A DNA stretch of 64,000 nucleotides from Commensalibacter nepenthis (GTDB lineage Bacteria > Pseudomonadota > Alphaproteobacteria > Acetobacterales > Acetobacteraceae). Position 1 is the first letter of the stretch. Every line of letters starts with the position of its first letter. The stretch spans positions 744,001 through 808,000 of the forward strand of contig NZ_JASBAN010000001.1 of the NCBI RefSeq assembly GCF_029953305.1, read 5' to 3'. Both the position numbers and the translations under genes were made by a program. Shown one piece after another: positions 18,298-27,309 of this stretch. The notes below the pieces were generated by a model. The model ran no database searches, had not been told where the DNA came from, and worked only from the letters and a program-made list of their open reading frames with translations.

Positions 18298-20166
18298 TCA
18301 CCGTGCAATCATACCAATAGAAATAAGAATAATTGCGATCATCATCAACATAAACATATTTTGATATTGCCAAACAAAAAGATTAATATGATGCACACGT
18401 CTCAAACAAATTTTCTTTAATCGTAGCCAGTTTTTACAAATTGTATAATTAATAACAGAAAAGTAATGTATAAATAAAAAACGTCTTTCTAACATTGCTT
18501 GAAAACTTGCTTGTCCAAATGAAAAACTCGTTTCCTCTACAATAATGGGACGATTTATATTAGGTCGTGAATTAGAATCCCTTAATAATAAGGTTGGTGC
18601 TTTTCTTCTTTCTTTACGTGCAACCCACCCTATCATTAATACAATACCAATAAATACCCCTGCAACCAGCCAAGGCGTGAATGAAATATGGGATGTAGAA
18701 ATCGTGAAAGTAAAAAAATTATCAGATGCCTCAGAGACACCCATGACATTGCTTACAACAGAACGTGCCAAGATAAAAACGCAGCCTGGTAGTAACGAAA
18801 TCATAAATAAAGCAGCAATACCTATTTTTATCTCTGCAAACGATTTTAATGAAAAATAATTTGATAATTCCAATAAAGATTTTTGTAAAGACTGCACACC
18901 ACCTGTTAAAATTAATCGTATCCATCCCAATAAAGAAACAATTAATATAACGGCATTTAACCCAAGAATACCTGTTGTTAATAGCGTATTCGTTAAATGA
19001 TGCCCTGCTGGCATGGTTAATAATAATTGCAGATTGCCCCACAATATTGCAAAACCAGCAAATGGAGGAAAACCTGATAACAAAAAACTTAAAAGTAATA
19101 AAGAGATCAAAATTGATGAAGGAATAGATTGTTTTTCCAACTGTGTTCTTTGATAATCTTTTAAAAAACCCGATAATAAAAAAACAAAACTAAATCCTAT
19201 AAACTGAATAAATAAGCCAAAATACAGCACATCATTAGAAAATGGAATCCATTGTTGTTGTCCAGGAACCATAAAAGACGTGATAATTCCGACGGTTTGC
19301 ACAAGAACAGCATTACCCAATATGTATAAACAGCTAATACGTTCTTGCAAACTTTTGACAACCAAACTTTGCCACCCAGCATAACAGGCTGCAATAACGC
19401 CCATCATTATTACAAGAAAGGATAACCAAAAAGTTTCACTTTTTCTACCTAAATCAATATAAAATCGTAATAATAAATACATCCCTGCCATCGATAATAA
19501 CAGATGCATAAAATTATAAACGACATCTCCTTTTCCTTGCCGCGCAACATTCATACGCCACTGGCTCAAAGGGGCAAATCCCATAAAAACGCTACCTACT
19601 AATAATACAAAAAATAATATAATAGGGGGGAAGCTAATCTGTCGTAATATTTCAAAGGATAAATAAACAAAATTCCCCTGTACTCCTACTTGCACAGGCA
19701 ATAAAACAATTACAATACATAAACTGGCTAGTCCAATAAAAGGAACAATGGTTTTCCCTATTGAAAGACCATAAGTCATCATCATTAAAATGGATAAAAG
19801 ACCTATAAATAAATATAGATTTCCTGTTAACAGCAACAATAACGTATTCACATAAGGCAACAGAAAATAATGAGAAACGCCTAGCTCTCGCCTAAAAAAA
19901 ACAAACAATCCACCGCATAAAAAAAGGCAAAATAAACAAAAAGAATTTAATGAATCAAGATAAAAACTAAAACCAAATATTTTATTAATAATTGGCAAAG
20001 ATAAATTTGTTGTGGATAAATAAAAAACTGAATAAATAAAAGTAAGGATACAACCCACAAAAGATCCTATCAAAGGAACATTCTCTAAACCTGTTAAAGA
20101 ATACCCTCGATAATATCGTTTAGCGGCGATCCCACCCTGTAATCCCATCAACATGACGATTAACAA
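18298..20166 (-). CDS. hyfB: Hydrogenase-4 subunit B-like antiporter-type membrane subunit (NuoL family)
   Basis: The 622-residue protein is the first and largest gene of the cluster, with about 15-16 membrane segments. It resembles HyfB/HycC, the NuoL-like ion-translocating subunit, including the GFPPFAGFAILWGNL segment typical of these antiporter-like proteins. A hydrophilic stretch at about 525-560 separates a last membrane helix, as in HyfB. The gene order B-C-E-F-G-I follows the hyf operon, but the HyfA and HyfH ferredoxin subunits and HyfD are missing. The start lies 135 bases after holC on the same strand. Confidence 0.85.
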   Translation of the reverse strand: MLIVMLMGLQGGIAAKRYYRGYSLTGLENVPLIGSFVGCILTFIYSVFYLSTTNLSLPIINKIFGFSFYLDSLNSFCLFCLFLCGGLFVFFRRELGVSHYFLLPYVNTLLLLLTGNLYLFIGLLSILMMMTYGLSIGKTIVPFIGLASLCIVIVLLPVQVGVQGNFVYLSFEILRQISFPPIILFFVLLVGSVFMGFAPLSQWRMNVARQGKGDVVYNFMHLLLSMAGMYLLLRFYIDLGRKSETFWLSFLVIMMGVIAACYAGWQSLVVKSLQERISCLYILGNAVLVQTVGIITSFMVPGQQQWIPFSNDVLYFGLFIQFIGFSFVFLLSGFLKDYQRTQLEKQSIPSSILISLLLLSFLLSGFPPFAGFAILWGNLQLLLTMPAGHHLTNTLLTTGILGLNAVILIVSLLGWIRLILTGGVQSLQKSLLELSNYFSLKSFAEIKIGIAALFMISLLPGCVFILARSVVSNVMGVSEASDNFFTFTISTSHISFTPWLVAGVFIGIVLMIGWVARKERRKAPTLLLRDSNSRPNINRPIIVEETSFSFGQASFQAMLERRFLFIHYFSVINYTICKNWLRLKKICLRRVHHINLFVWQYQNMFMLMMIAIILISIGMIAR

Positions 20167-20301
20167 TAATAAACAAAGAATAAAAATTGACAGGATCTTA
20201 TTCCTTTATCATGGATAAGCGATAATTTGATATAAATATAAAATGAAGTGTTTATTCACTAGCGTAAAATACCAAAGAAAGAAACAAAAAAGCACAAAAT
20301 A

Positions 20302-20763
20302 CTATTTTCCGCCTTGTTCCCATCCTTTATCGGTTTGCTTCCAATAGGTCAGCTCATGACCTTCTTGCTTTAAAAACCGCCACCGCTCTCGTGCTTGTTG
20401 CACTGCGTGTTCGTCATTACCATCAAATAAATCAAAAACACGTTTAAAAGAAGATAGTGAAATAGAGGACTGCCCTTTTACAATAAATAAAAAAGCAGCT
20501 TCATTAAGATTTTCTTCGGACACCGTTAACCATATTGGTTGCCACTCAGGAGAAATATCTTGATGTCTAGAAGTTTGACACCCATGCGGCAGCCACACAG
20601 GATGCGTAATACGCCATAAAGCCTCTGTTAGGTTTTTAATCTGTTGGTCATCTTTACACAACACCAACCCATGCTCTTTCACCTGCATCGTACGTGTTAA
20701 CAAAGCAGGTAATGCTTGTTCCACACTGGTCTTGGTTAAATGATAAAAGCCAACAGAGGCCAT
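20302..20763 (-). CDS. holC: DNA polymerase III chi subunit
   Basis: HolC is the chi subunit of the clamp-loader complex, linking it to single-stranded DNA-binding protein during replication. The 153-residue product starts MASVGFYHLT and has the family landmarks of an N-terminal FYHL strand, VLC, the LWRITHPVWLPHG segment and PIWLT. It begins 11 bases after the pepA stop on the same strand; a pepA-holC pair is common in Proteobacteria. Confidence 0.93.
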   Translation of the reverse strand: MASVGFYHLTKTSVEQALPALLTRTMQVKEHGLVLCKDDQQIKNLTEALWRITHPVWLPHGCQTSRHQDISPEWQPIWLTVSEENLNEAAFLFIVKGQSSISLSSFKRVFDLFDGNDEHAVQQARERWRFLKQEGHELTYWKQTDKGWEQGGK

Positions 20764-20774
20764 ATTAATAATCC

Positions 20775-22256
20775 TTAGGCTTCGTAATGTTCTTTAATCA
20801 ATTGGTTTAACAAACATACACCAAAAGAGGTTGCACCTTTGGGACCATTATCTGTTCCTTTGCCAGTATAAGCTGTGCCAGCAATATCCAAATGCACCCA
20901 AGGAGTTTTATTTACAAAGCGTTGTAAGAATTGAGCTGCGGTAATAGAACCACCATCACGACCACCTATATTTTGCATATCTGCGAATTGTGCATCAAGA
21001 GCTTTATCATAAGCTGGTCCCATTGGCATACGCCATACTTTCTCACCAATATCATTCCCAATGGTTGATAGGCGTTCTGAAAGCTCGTCATTATTAGAGA
21101 ATAAACCAGCATATTCATATCCTAATGCCACAACAATCGCACCAGTCAATGTTGCAAGATTAATCATAAAGCGAGGTTTGAAACGATCTTGAGTATACCA
21201 AAGAATATCTGCCAATACCAAACGTCCTTCGGCATCTGTATTTAACACTTCAATCGTTTGACCAGAAGCACTGGTGACAATATCGCCTGGACGTTGTGCG
21301 TTGCCAGACAACATATTTTCAACCAAACCAACAACCCCAATAACATTCGCTTTGGCTTTACGTGTCGCCAAGGTTTTCATTAACCCAACAACTGTCGCAG
21401 CTCCAGCCATATCCATCTTCATGTCTTCCATACCGCCTGCTGGCTTAATAGAAATTCCACCAGAATCAAAAGTAACCCCTTTTCCTAAGAATGCTACTGG
21501 AGCCTCTTTATCTTCTGGATTACCTTTCCATTGCATAATAACGGTTTGAGGTTCAGCATCACTGCCCTGAGCCACACCTAATAATGCACCAAAACCTAGC
21601 TCTTCCATTTTCGCTCTATTTAGGATTTCAATAGAGACACCTAAGGCTTCTAACTCTTTAATACGTTTAGCAAATTCAGGAGGTGTTAAATGATTAGCAG
21701 GTTCATTCACCAAATTTCTGGTTAAATAAGATCCTTCTGCCACCGCAGAAATATTACTCCAATCTTTTTGCGCTGCCTCAAAATCAGAGGTTAATATTTG
21801 AATTTCTTTTAAATGTTTTGCATCGGTCTTTTTATTTTTTTCAGTGCAATATTTATTAAATTCATACACGCTTAATAATGCACCCAAAGCAAAATAAGTC
21901 GAATATTCAGTAAAATCCCAATCGGTCATCATTGTTAAAGCAGTGGTTTTATGTTGCAATGTTTTTGCTGCCACACCGCCAGCTTGACGCGCTTTGGCAA
22001 TAGAGAAATCACCTTGCTCGCCCAAACCAACAATCACAACATGGCTATATTCTGCACCTGGGGCAACCAATTTACAAACTTGCCCTAACTTCCCTTTATA
22101 TTCCTCTGCTGCGATCGCACGTGTTAATGCATCACCCAACGCTTTGTTTATCACACGAAAAGAATCACTTTGTTCACCATTTTCAAACGTAAAAAGAACA
22201 ATATCCCCTTTTTCGGGTTTCTTTAAACTGGCAAAGCTAACTGTTGGTATCATCAT
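20775..22256 (-). CDS. pepA: Leucyl aminopeptidase
   Basis: PepA is a cytoplasmic M17 aminopeptidase that removes N-terminal residues from peptides; in some bacteria it also binds DNA. The 493-residue product has the dimetal site motifs GKGVTFDSGGISIKP and the signature NTDAEGRLVLAD, as well as MDMAGAATV and the VHLDIAGTAY tail. Length fits the family. The ATG at 22256 is followed one codon on by a second ATG. Confidence 0.96.
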   Translation of the reverse strand: MMIPTVSFASLKKPEKGDIVLFTFENGEQSDSFRVINKALGDALTRAIAAEEYKGKLGQVCKLVAPGAEYSHVVIVGLGEQGDFSIAKARQAGGVAAKTLQHKTTALTMMTDWDFTEYSTYFALGALLSVYEFNKYCTEKNKKTDAKHLKEIQILTSDFEAAQKDWSNISAVAEGSYLTRNLVNEPANHLTPPEFAKRIKELEALGVSIEILNRAKMEELGFGALLGVAQGSDAEPQTVIMQWKGNPEDKEAPVAFLGKGVTFDSGGISIKPAGGMEDMKMDMAGAATVVGLMKTLATRKAKANVIGVVGLVENMLSGNAQRPGDIVTSASGQTIEVLNTDAEGRLVLADILWYTQDRFKPRFMINLATLTGAIVVALGYEYAGLFSNNDELSERLSTIGNDIGEKVWRMPMGPAYDKALDAQFADMQNIGGRDGGSITAAQFLQRFVNKTPWVHLDIAGTAYTGKGTDNGPKGATSFGVCLLNQLIKEHYEA

Positions 22257-22405
22257 TATAATTCCTTTATTTTTAAAAAATATACTTGATTAAATTAATA
22301 TCGATTATGCCCACTATAACAAAAATATCCAACATGGAAATTAAAGAGCAAAAAAAATTACCTTTCTTTTAATCGTCCAATATTGAAACAAGATCGGTCA
22401 TATAA

Positions 22406-22433
22406 AAAACTACCATTATAAAATGGTAGTTTT
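22406..22433 (-). terminator. Rho-independent terminator after the TM2-domain gene
   Basis: An 11-bp perfect stem (AAAACTACCAT / ATGGTAGTTTT) with a six-base loop is followed on the minus strand by TTATATG after a run of T. It lies 40 bases beyond the stop of the TM2 gene and before the pepA start. Confidence 0.8.
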
Positions 22434-22473
22434 ACGTCATAAAAATCATATAAAATCATAAGATCAAATGAAC

Positions 22474-22860
22474 TTATACACCATATTTAGCTGTAAAGTC
22501 AGCATCAGACATACTGATGTAAATAATGCCTTCGATGAATCCCACAATCAACGGAATACCAGTCCAACAAAACAGTAAATACAAAATCCCCAACCCCACT
22601 TGTCCTAAATAAAATTTATGAATACCAAGACCTCCCAAGAAAAAAGCAAACAAAGCAGCTGCCAATCTTTTTTGCGACATTCCTGCGATATTGGGATTCG
22701 TATTCACATTTATATTGCTAGGATTAGAGTTTGAAGTAACATTTGGATTGACATTATTGCTTATTACTTTTTGTGCTGCACCGCAATGAGGGCAAAAAGA
22801 ATCACTTTCGTAAATTTGTTTTCCACAACCTCTACAATAAACCATATCATTATCCGTCAT
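22474..22860 (-). CDS. Zinc-ribbon plus TM2-domain membrane protein
   Basis: The 128-residue protein begins with a zinc ribbon (CRGCG then CPHCG, residues 9-26). A low-complexity Asn/Pro/Ser/Thr linker (about 30-55) follows. The C-terminal TM2 domain holds two membrane helices: KRLAAALFAFFLGGLGIHKFYLG, then a GI-YLLFCWTGIP-IVGFIEG stretch. TM2 proteins are small membrane proteins of unclear role. The gene stands alone between a terminator and a 485-base gene-poor region. Confidence 0.9.
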   Translation of the reverse strand: MTDNDMVYCRGCGKQIYESDSFCPHCGAAQKVISNNVNPNVTSNSNPSNINVNTNPNIAGMSQKRLAAALFAFFLGGLGIHKFYLGQVGLGILYLLFCWTGIPLIVGFIEGIIYISMSDADFTAKYGV

Positions 22861-23345
22861 TAACCCACTTCCCTGTAATTTTTATTGAAAATACATTTAT
22901 TTATATTATCATTTTATTTATATTTTTAAGCAAAACAAAAATATCGAACCTGCTATTTCTAAATTTTAAATTTAGCGTTCTACCAACGAACTATATAACC
23001 AATTTGAAGCATTTATACGCCTACAAACTTATATTCACATACACAGATGGAAAATCCACGTGCACGAGAGAAGACAACAGCTTCACCTAATCTAATATTC
23101 ATTTATAATAGTAACCTAATCAAATGCAGTTTCTTTATATAAACAGATTTCACATCTAGCAATAATATCTATGCAGAAAAGTTATTTAACTTTGTTGCAT
23201 CCTATAAATATCTACTCACAGTGATATTTTTGATATATTCTCTAAATGCTAATTGAATTATAAAAATAGAATCCACTTTACATGTGACCAAATTTCTCAT
23301 CTTGACGCTCAATCAAATGTTCTTCATTTAGGCTCAAATTTTACA
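22861..23345. other. Gene-poor region between the TM2 gene and cysQ, holding a decayed tRNA
   Basis: No intact gene is supported. A tRNA-like relic lies at 22936-23000. A 29-codon ATG frame on the minus strand (23013-23102, MNIRLGEAVVFS and so on) has no ribosome site and may be a coding relic or chance. The cysQ frame is open upstream to a TTG at 23253, but this extension does not look like family sequence. Confidence 0.5.
22936..23000 (-). pseudogene. Decayed tRNA gene (D-arm and anticodon arm intact, 3' half lost)
   Basis: On the minus strand from 23000: a 7-base acceptor start, TA, a D-stem GTTC/GAAC around GTTGGTA, one spacer base, then a perfect 5-bp anticodon stem CTAAA/TTTAG around a 7-base loop TTTAAAA (anticodon would be UAA). 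AAATA follows as a short variable loop, then GCAGGTTCGA, the T-loop signature. The 3' T-stem is TTTTT instead of CCTGC and no acceptor partner is present; the D-loop lacks one base. A leucine tRNA should have a long variable arm, so this is not functional tRNA-Leu. Confidence 0.55.
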
Positions 23346-24146
23346 ATGCACCCTTTTTCTGACCAACAATTAATGGAATTGGCAATTGACTTGGCAAAAC
23401 AAGCCACAATTCTTATCAATGAAATCCGTGAAAAAGGGTTAATTATTTCCACAAAATCAGACCTCAGCCCAGTAACGCAAGCAGATCAAGCTTCGGAAAC
23501 ACTTATTTTACAGGGCTTACGCAAGGCTGTTCCCTCTATCCCCATTATTGCCGAAGAAGAAGCATCCGAAGGTATTCACACGCATATTGGCTCTGAATTT
23601 TGGCTGGTTGACCCTTTGGATGGCACCAAAGGCTTTATCCGAGGCAGCAAGAATTTTACCATTAATATTGGTCTTGTTCGTAATCATAAACCTGTCTTGG
23701 GTGTGGTTGCTCTGCCCGCTTATCAAGAGATTTTTTGTGGTATTGTTGGTAAAGGAGCTTGGCGAATAGATAAAAATGGAAAAACACCTATACATGTCAG
23801 CACTATTCCTACGAATGGTTTTCGTATTATTACCTCGCATAATCACGTAAATGACCCTCAACTAAGCAAAGCATTGCAAGGATTTCCAACCTGTTCGATC
23901 AACGCAATGGGGTCTGCTGCAAAAATTCTACGCATTGCCGAGGGAAAAGCCGATTTGCATTTTCGCTTTAATTCTATTATGGAATGGGACACGGCTGCAC
24001 CTCAAGCAATCCTTGAAGCGGCTGGCGGATATTTACGAGATTTTGATAACCGACCTTTACAATATGGCAAAGAGGGATCACGTATTCCCCCTTTCTTTTG
24101 TTCTGGTACATTGATTAATAATTATTTAAGTAATTTGAGTGATTAA
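23346..24146 (+). CDS. cysQ: 3'(2'),5'-bisphosphate nucleotidase CysQ
   Basis: CysQ removes the 3'-phosphate from PAP and PAPS, preventing build-up during sulfate activation. It belongs to the lithium-sensitive inositol-monophosphatase fold. Motifs are AEEEA, WLVDPLDGTKGFIRG for the metal site, and the C-terminal WDTAAPQAILEAAGG. The frame is open to a TTG at 23253, but the extra 31 residues are unlike the family. The ATG at 23346 (MHPFSDQQL) gives 266 residues, close to the usual length; no strong ribosome site marks either. Sua5 follows six bases later. Confidence 0.92.
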   Translation: MHPFSDQQLMELAIDLAKQATILINEIREKGLIISTKSDLSPVTQADQASETLILQGLRKAVPSIPIIAEEEASEGIHTHIGSEFWLVDPLDGTKGFIRGSKNFTINIGLVRNHKPVLGVVALPAYQEIFCGIVGKGAWRIDKNGKTPIHVSTIPTNGFRIITSHNHVNDPQLSKALQGFPTCSINAMGSAAKILRIAEGKADLHFRFNSIMEWDTAAPQAILEAAGGYLRDFDNRPLQYGKEGSRIPPFFCSGTLINNYLSNLSD

Positions 24147-24152
24147 TTTCTG

Positions 24153-25136
24153 ATGACTTTTTTATTTTCTGATTCACTTTCTGACATTCAACGCGCAGCC
24201 ACCATTATTAATCATGGTGGTGTGGTGGCATTTGGCACAGAAACTGTTTACGGATTAGGAGCCGATGCAACCAATACACAGGCTGTAGAAAAAATTTACC
24301 ATGCCAAAGGTCGTCCCAGTTTTAACCCTCTGATTATTCACTTCGCTGATTTGGAGCATGTGCTTCAATTTGTTGAAAAGACTGAACTTGCTTATGAACT
24401 TGCATTAAAATTCTGGCCAGGTGCTTTGACATTGGTCTTAAACCAAAAAACAAATAATCCCATTAAAATCAGTCCTGTCGCGACTGCTAATTTATCAACC
24501 ATGGCAGTGCGCATTCCAAATACAAATGTAGCAAGACAGCTCATCAAGTTTAGTAAAAAACCAATTGCAGCACCTTCTGCCAATAGCTCTGGGAAAATCA
24601 GTCCCTCTACAGCTCAACATGTATTCCAAGAGCTGAACCATAAAATTGATGCCATTATTGATTCTGGTCCATGTCAAGTCGGTGTCGAAAGCACTATTCT
24701 TGATTTAAGCCATGATACCCCAACCCTGTTACGTCCAGGGGGTATTGCGTTGGAACATTTAACTTCTATATGTGGAACAATAGAGATCAGCCATCCCATA
24801 GAAACTAAAATCATTGCGCCTGGACAGCTCAGTTCGCATTATGCGCCTTCTCTACCCGTTCGTTTAAATTGTAACCATGTTGCACCTGATGAAGCATTGC
24901 TTGCTTTTGGTTCCCCAATAGAACATACTAGCTTGTCTAAAAACTTGAGTATCACTGCTAATTTAGAAGAGGCTGCACAGAATTTGTTTGCATATTTACG
25001 TGAATTAGATGCAAAAGGACAAGCATTAGGATTAAAAGGAATTGCCGTCATGCCCATTCCCCAAGTTGGATTAGGATTGGCGATTTGTGACAGGTTAACC
25101 CGTGCTGCAGCACCCAGAACAATATCATTAAAATGA
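24153..25136 (+). CDS. L-threonylcarbamoyladenylate synthase, Sua5 type
   Basis: The enzyme makes threonylcarbamoyl-AMP from threonine, bicarbonate and ATP for the t6A37 modification of ANN-decoding tRNAs. Its 327 residues comprise a YrdC-like catalytic domain (about 1-205: GGVVAFGTETVYGLGADATN, KGRPSFNPL, APSANSSGKISPS, STILDLS) and a C-terminal Sua5 domain joined by the linker PGQLSSHYAPSLP. It is the longer Sua5 form rather than the short TsaC. It overlaps the next gene by four bases. Confidence 0.94.
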   Translation: MTFLFSDSLSDIQRAATIINHGGVVAFGTETVYGLGADATNTQAVEKIYHAKGRPSFNPLIIHFADLEHVLQFVEKTELAYELALKFWPGALTLVLNQKTNNPIKISPVATANLSTMAVRIPNTNVARQLIKFSKKPIAAPSANSSGKISPSTAQHVFQELNHKIDAIIDSGPCQVGVESTILDLSHDTPTLLRPGGIALEHLTSICGTIEISHPIETKIIAPGQLSSHYAPSLPVRLNCNHVAPDEALLAFGSPIEHTSLSKNLSITANLEEAAQNLFAYLRELDAKGQALGLKGIAVMPIPQVGLGLAICDRLTRAAAPRTISLK

Positions 25137-25669
25137 ACGCAAAAATAGATCCAAAAGAGTTAAAAGTCCTTGCAGATATCTTGGCATTGGTTTTAGAAGA
25201 TCAACCTGGACAATCTGCAAATGCGCTAGAGGCAATTAAAAAAAGAGCAAAAAAAGATACGATTACTGGTGGGGCATTAAAAAATCTATTTAAACATATC
25301 GCCAACGATCCCCCTTCTCAAAATAATACCAACGATTTTCAAAATAAAAGTTATGCAGATTCTATTGAGTTGATAAAGGCTCGTTCTCACGTTGCAAACC
25401 TGACCCATAATATCACGCAACTCGATATTGCTATTCGTGCTTTAAGAAGACAAAACGAAGCCTTGAAATCAGAATTATTACTCACACAACGTTCAAGAGC
25501 CGAATTGCAAACTGAACTTCATACTAAGTCGGACAGATTTCCTTTTAAAACAGCGACGATTATTATTTCTGTGTTATGCGGTTTATTTTTTGGAATTGCG
25601 GGGACTTTGGTTGTTAATTCTGCTATGTATCAACCTTATCAACCTGATAATACAACTTACCTTCATTAA
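25133..25669 (+). CDS. Conserved-type coiled-coil protein with C-terminal membrane anchor, function unknown
   Basis: The 178-residue protein begins with a charged helical region (about 1-45), has a polar linker and then a predicted coiled coil (about 80-128, KARSHVANLTHNITQLD and later leucine heptads). A single membrane helix lies at about 137-160, followed by a short tail rich in Tyr and Pro. The ATG overlaps the Sua5 stop (ATGA), so it is translationally coupled to it. No family is recognised; a tail-anchored structural role is only a guess. Confidence 0.7.
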   Translation: MNAKIDPKELKVLADILALVLEDQPGQSANALEAIKKRAKKDTITGGALKNLFKHIANDPPSQNNTNDFQNKSYADSIELIKARSHVANLTHNITQLDIAIRALRRQNEALKSELLLTQRSRAELQTELHTKSDRFPFKTATIIISVLCGLFFGIAGTLVVNSAMYQPYQPDNTTYLH

Positions 25670-25681
25670 TGGATTAATTTT

Positions 25682-27100
25682 ATGGATATTAACAGCTTTA
25701 TTCATGACCTGACCTCTATTGTCGGTTCACAAGGAATTATCACCAATCCCAAAGATACCGAAACCTATAACACTGATTGGCGACAAATCTTTCAGGGGAA
25801 TAGTATTGCTGTATTAAGACCACAAAACACTCAAGAAGTCGCAGATATTGTTAAGTTATGCGCCCAATATGATGTTGCCATTGTTCCACAAGGGGGAAAT
25901 ACAAGCCTTGTCGGCGGTGCCACCCCATCAGAACAAGGCAATCAAATCGTATTAAGCCTAAGCCGTATGAATAAAATCCGTACTATTGATACGATTGATT
26001 CTACTATGACTGTGGAAGCGGGTGTTATTTTAGAAGAGGCGCAAAACGCTGCTAAAAACGCAGGATTATATTTACCGATTGTGATTGCGTCTCAAGGTTC
26101 TGCCCAAATTGGAGGGGTTATTGCAACCAATGCTGGTGGCAATAATACTCTTCGATATGGCAATGCCAGAGAATTTGTTTTGGGTTTAGAAGTCGTTACC
26201 GCTGATGGTCAAATCTTACACAATTTACGTCGCCTCAGAAAAGATAATACAGGCTATGCATTAAAGCAAATCTTTATAGGATCAGAAGGAACGCTGGGCA
26301 TTATTACGGCTGCTGTTCTACATTTACATCCTTACCCCCGCTCTACCGAAGTTGCTTTATGTGCAGTTCCAGATTTACAACATGCCTTACGCTTATTGCA
26401 TCTATTTAACAATTATAATCCTGCTGCGTTACAAGCATTTGAATATATTTCACAAAAAGGCATGGATCTGGTTTGTCAACATTTTCCTGAACTCCATTTC
26501 CCACTTGAAACAAAAGCACCCGTCTATATTGTCGTAGAGCTAGCTATTCCCGCACAAGGCGATGGATTAAGAGAACTCTTCGAAACTGTCTTAGAAAAAG
26601 CTTTTGAAGAAGAAATTATCCTTGATGCTGTTCTTGCCGAAAGCGAAACACAAAGGCTCAATCTATGGCGGTTTAGAGAAGAACAGTCTGAATCACAAAA
26701 ACTTTCAGGAGCGAATATTAAAAACGATGTCTCTGTTCCCATTCCTTCTATTCCTGAATTTATTGAACGTGCAACCCAAGCATGTGAAGATTTATATCCC
26801 GGAATACAAGTTGCACCATTTGGGCATCTAGGGGATGGAAATATTCATTTTAACTTGGTACAGCCAGAGAATGGGGATGGTAAAGCCTTTATGGACAAAA
26901 GCCATGAGTTAATGGATGCTGTTTGTGCAGTTGTTTATGATTTAGAAGGTTCTTTTTCTGCGGAACATGGGATTGGACAGTTGAAAAATTATATGATGCC
27001 TTCTTGGCGTGGTGGCGCAGAGCTAGCGCTTATGAAAAAAATTAAACAAAGCCTAGACCCTAAAAATATTTTAAATCCTGGCAAGATTTTTCCGAACTAA
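25682..27100 (+). CDS. FAD-linked 2-hydroxyacid dehydrogenase (GlcD / D-2-hydroxyglutarate dehydrogenase family)
   Basis: The 472-residue flavoprotein has an N-terminal PCMH-type FAD-binding domain (IVPQGGNTSLVGGATPS; IGGVIATNAGGNNTLRYGNAREFVLGLEVV; GSEGTLGIITAA) and a FAD-oxidase C-terminal domain with PFGHLGDGNIHFN and EHGIGQLK. These metal-binding histidines are typical of D-lactate and D-2-hydroxyglutarate dehydrogenases. It oxidises a D-2-hydroxyacid, likely passing electrons to the quinone pool or another carrier. Neither GlcE nor GlcF is present, which favours a D-2-hydroxyglutarate or D-lactate enzyme over glycolate oxidase. Confidence 0.88.
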   Translation: MDINSFIHDLTSIVGSQGIITNPKDTETYNTDWRQIFQGNSIAVLRPQNTQEVADIVKLCAQYDVAIVPQGGNTSLVGGATPSEQGNQIVLSLSRMNKIRTIDTIDSTMTVEAGVILEEAQNAAKNAGLYLPIVIASQGSAQIGGVIATNAGGNNTLRYGNAREFVLGLEVVTADGQILHNLRRLRKDNTGYALKQIFIGSEGTLGIITAAVLHLHPYPRSTEVALCAVPDLQHALRLLHLFNNYNPAALQAFEYISQKGMDLVCQHFPELHFPLETKAPVYIVVELAIPAQGDGLRELFETVLEKAFEEEIILDAVLAESETQRLNLWRFREEQSESQKLSGANIKNDVSVPIPSIPEFIERATQACEDLYPGIQVAPFGHLGDGNIHFNLVQPENGDGKAFMDKSHELMDAVCAVVYDLEGSFSAEHGIGQLKNYMMPSWRGGAELALMKKIKQSLDPKNILNPGKIFPN

Positions 27101-27174
27101 AACATAATCATAATAATGTCTTAATCTAAAAGATATATGATATATCATGTATAATTGGTTTCTTTAAAATGAAA

Positions 27175-27213
27175 AGTTTTTACCATTGATATAACAACCT
27201 GATGGTAAAAACT
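27175..27213. terminator. 12-bp perfect inverted repeat between the FAD oxidase and lptF
   Basis: AGTTTTTACCAT at 27175-27186 pairs with ATGGTAAAAACT at 27202-27213 around a 15-base loop. It is 75 bases after the oxidase stop. The run after the stem (CTCTATTT) is only partly U-rich, so it is a plausible but imperfect terminator; an operator for the lpt operon is the alternative. Confidence 0.45.
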
Positions 27214-27309
27214 CTCTATTTCGTTACTTAATTTACAATTCTTATTGTCTTTTGAACCATATTAATAGTAAAGAAGAAATATCTAGGGAACAAAGTGGGG
27301 TAATTTCAA

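Noticed and set aside
18289-18373. Extended N-terminus of the HyfC-like subunit
   Set aside because: The extra residues (MAISKYVYVDDDRNY) lie inside the hyfB reading frame and do not look like a NuoH N-terminus; the ATG at 18292 is preferred.
20011-20019. Perfect DnaA box inside hyfB (another at 60559-60567 in emrB)
   Set aside because: Both lie within coding sequence and are single copies; not treated as regulatory.
13374-20166. Reading the cluster as respiratory complex I (nuo)
   Set aside because: The gene set and order match hyf/hyc, not nuo. NuoE, NuoF, NuoG, NuoI, NuoA and NuoJ equivalents are missing and NuoC and NuoD are fused.
23190-23215. CTTTGTTGCATCC, similar to ends of some insertion sequences
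   Set aside because: Only one such end was seen, with no partner repeat, target duplication or transposase nearby.
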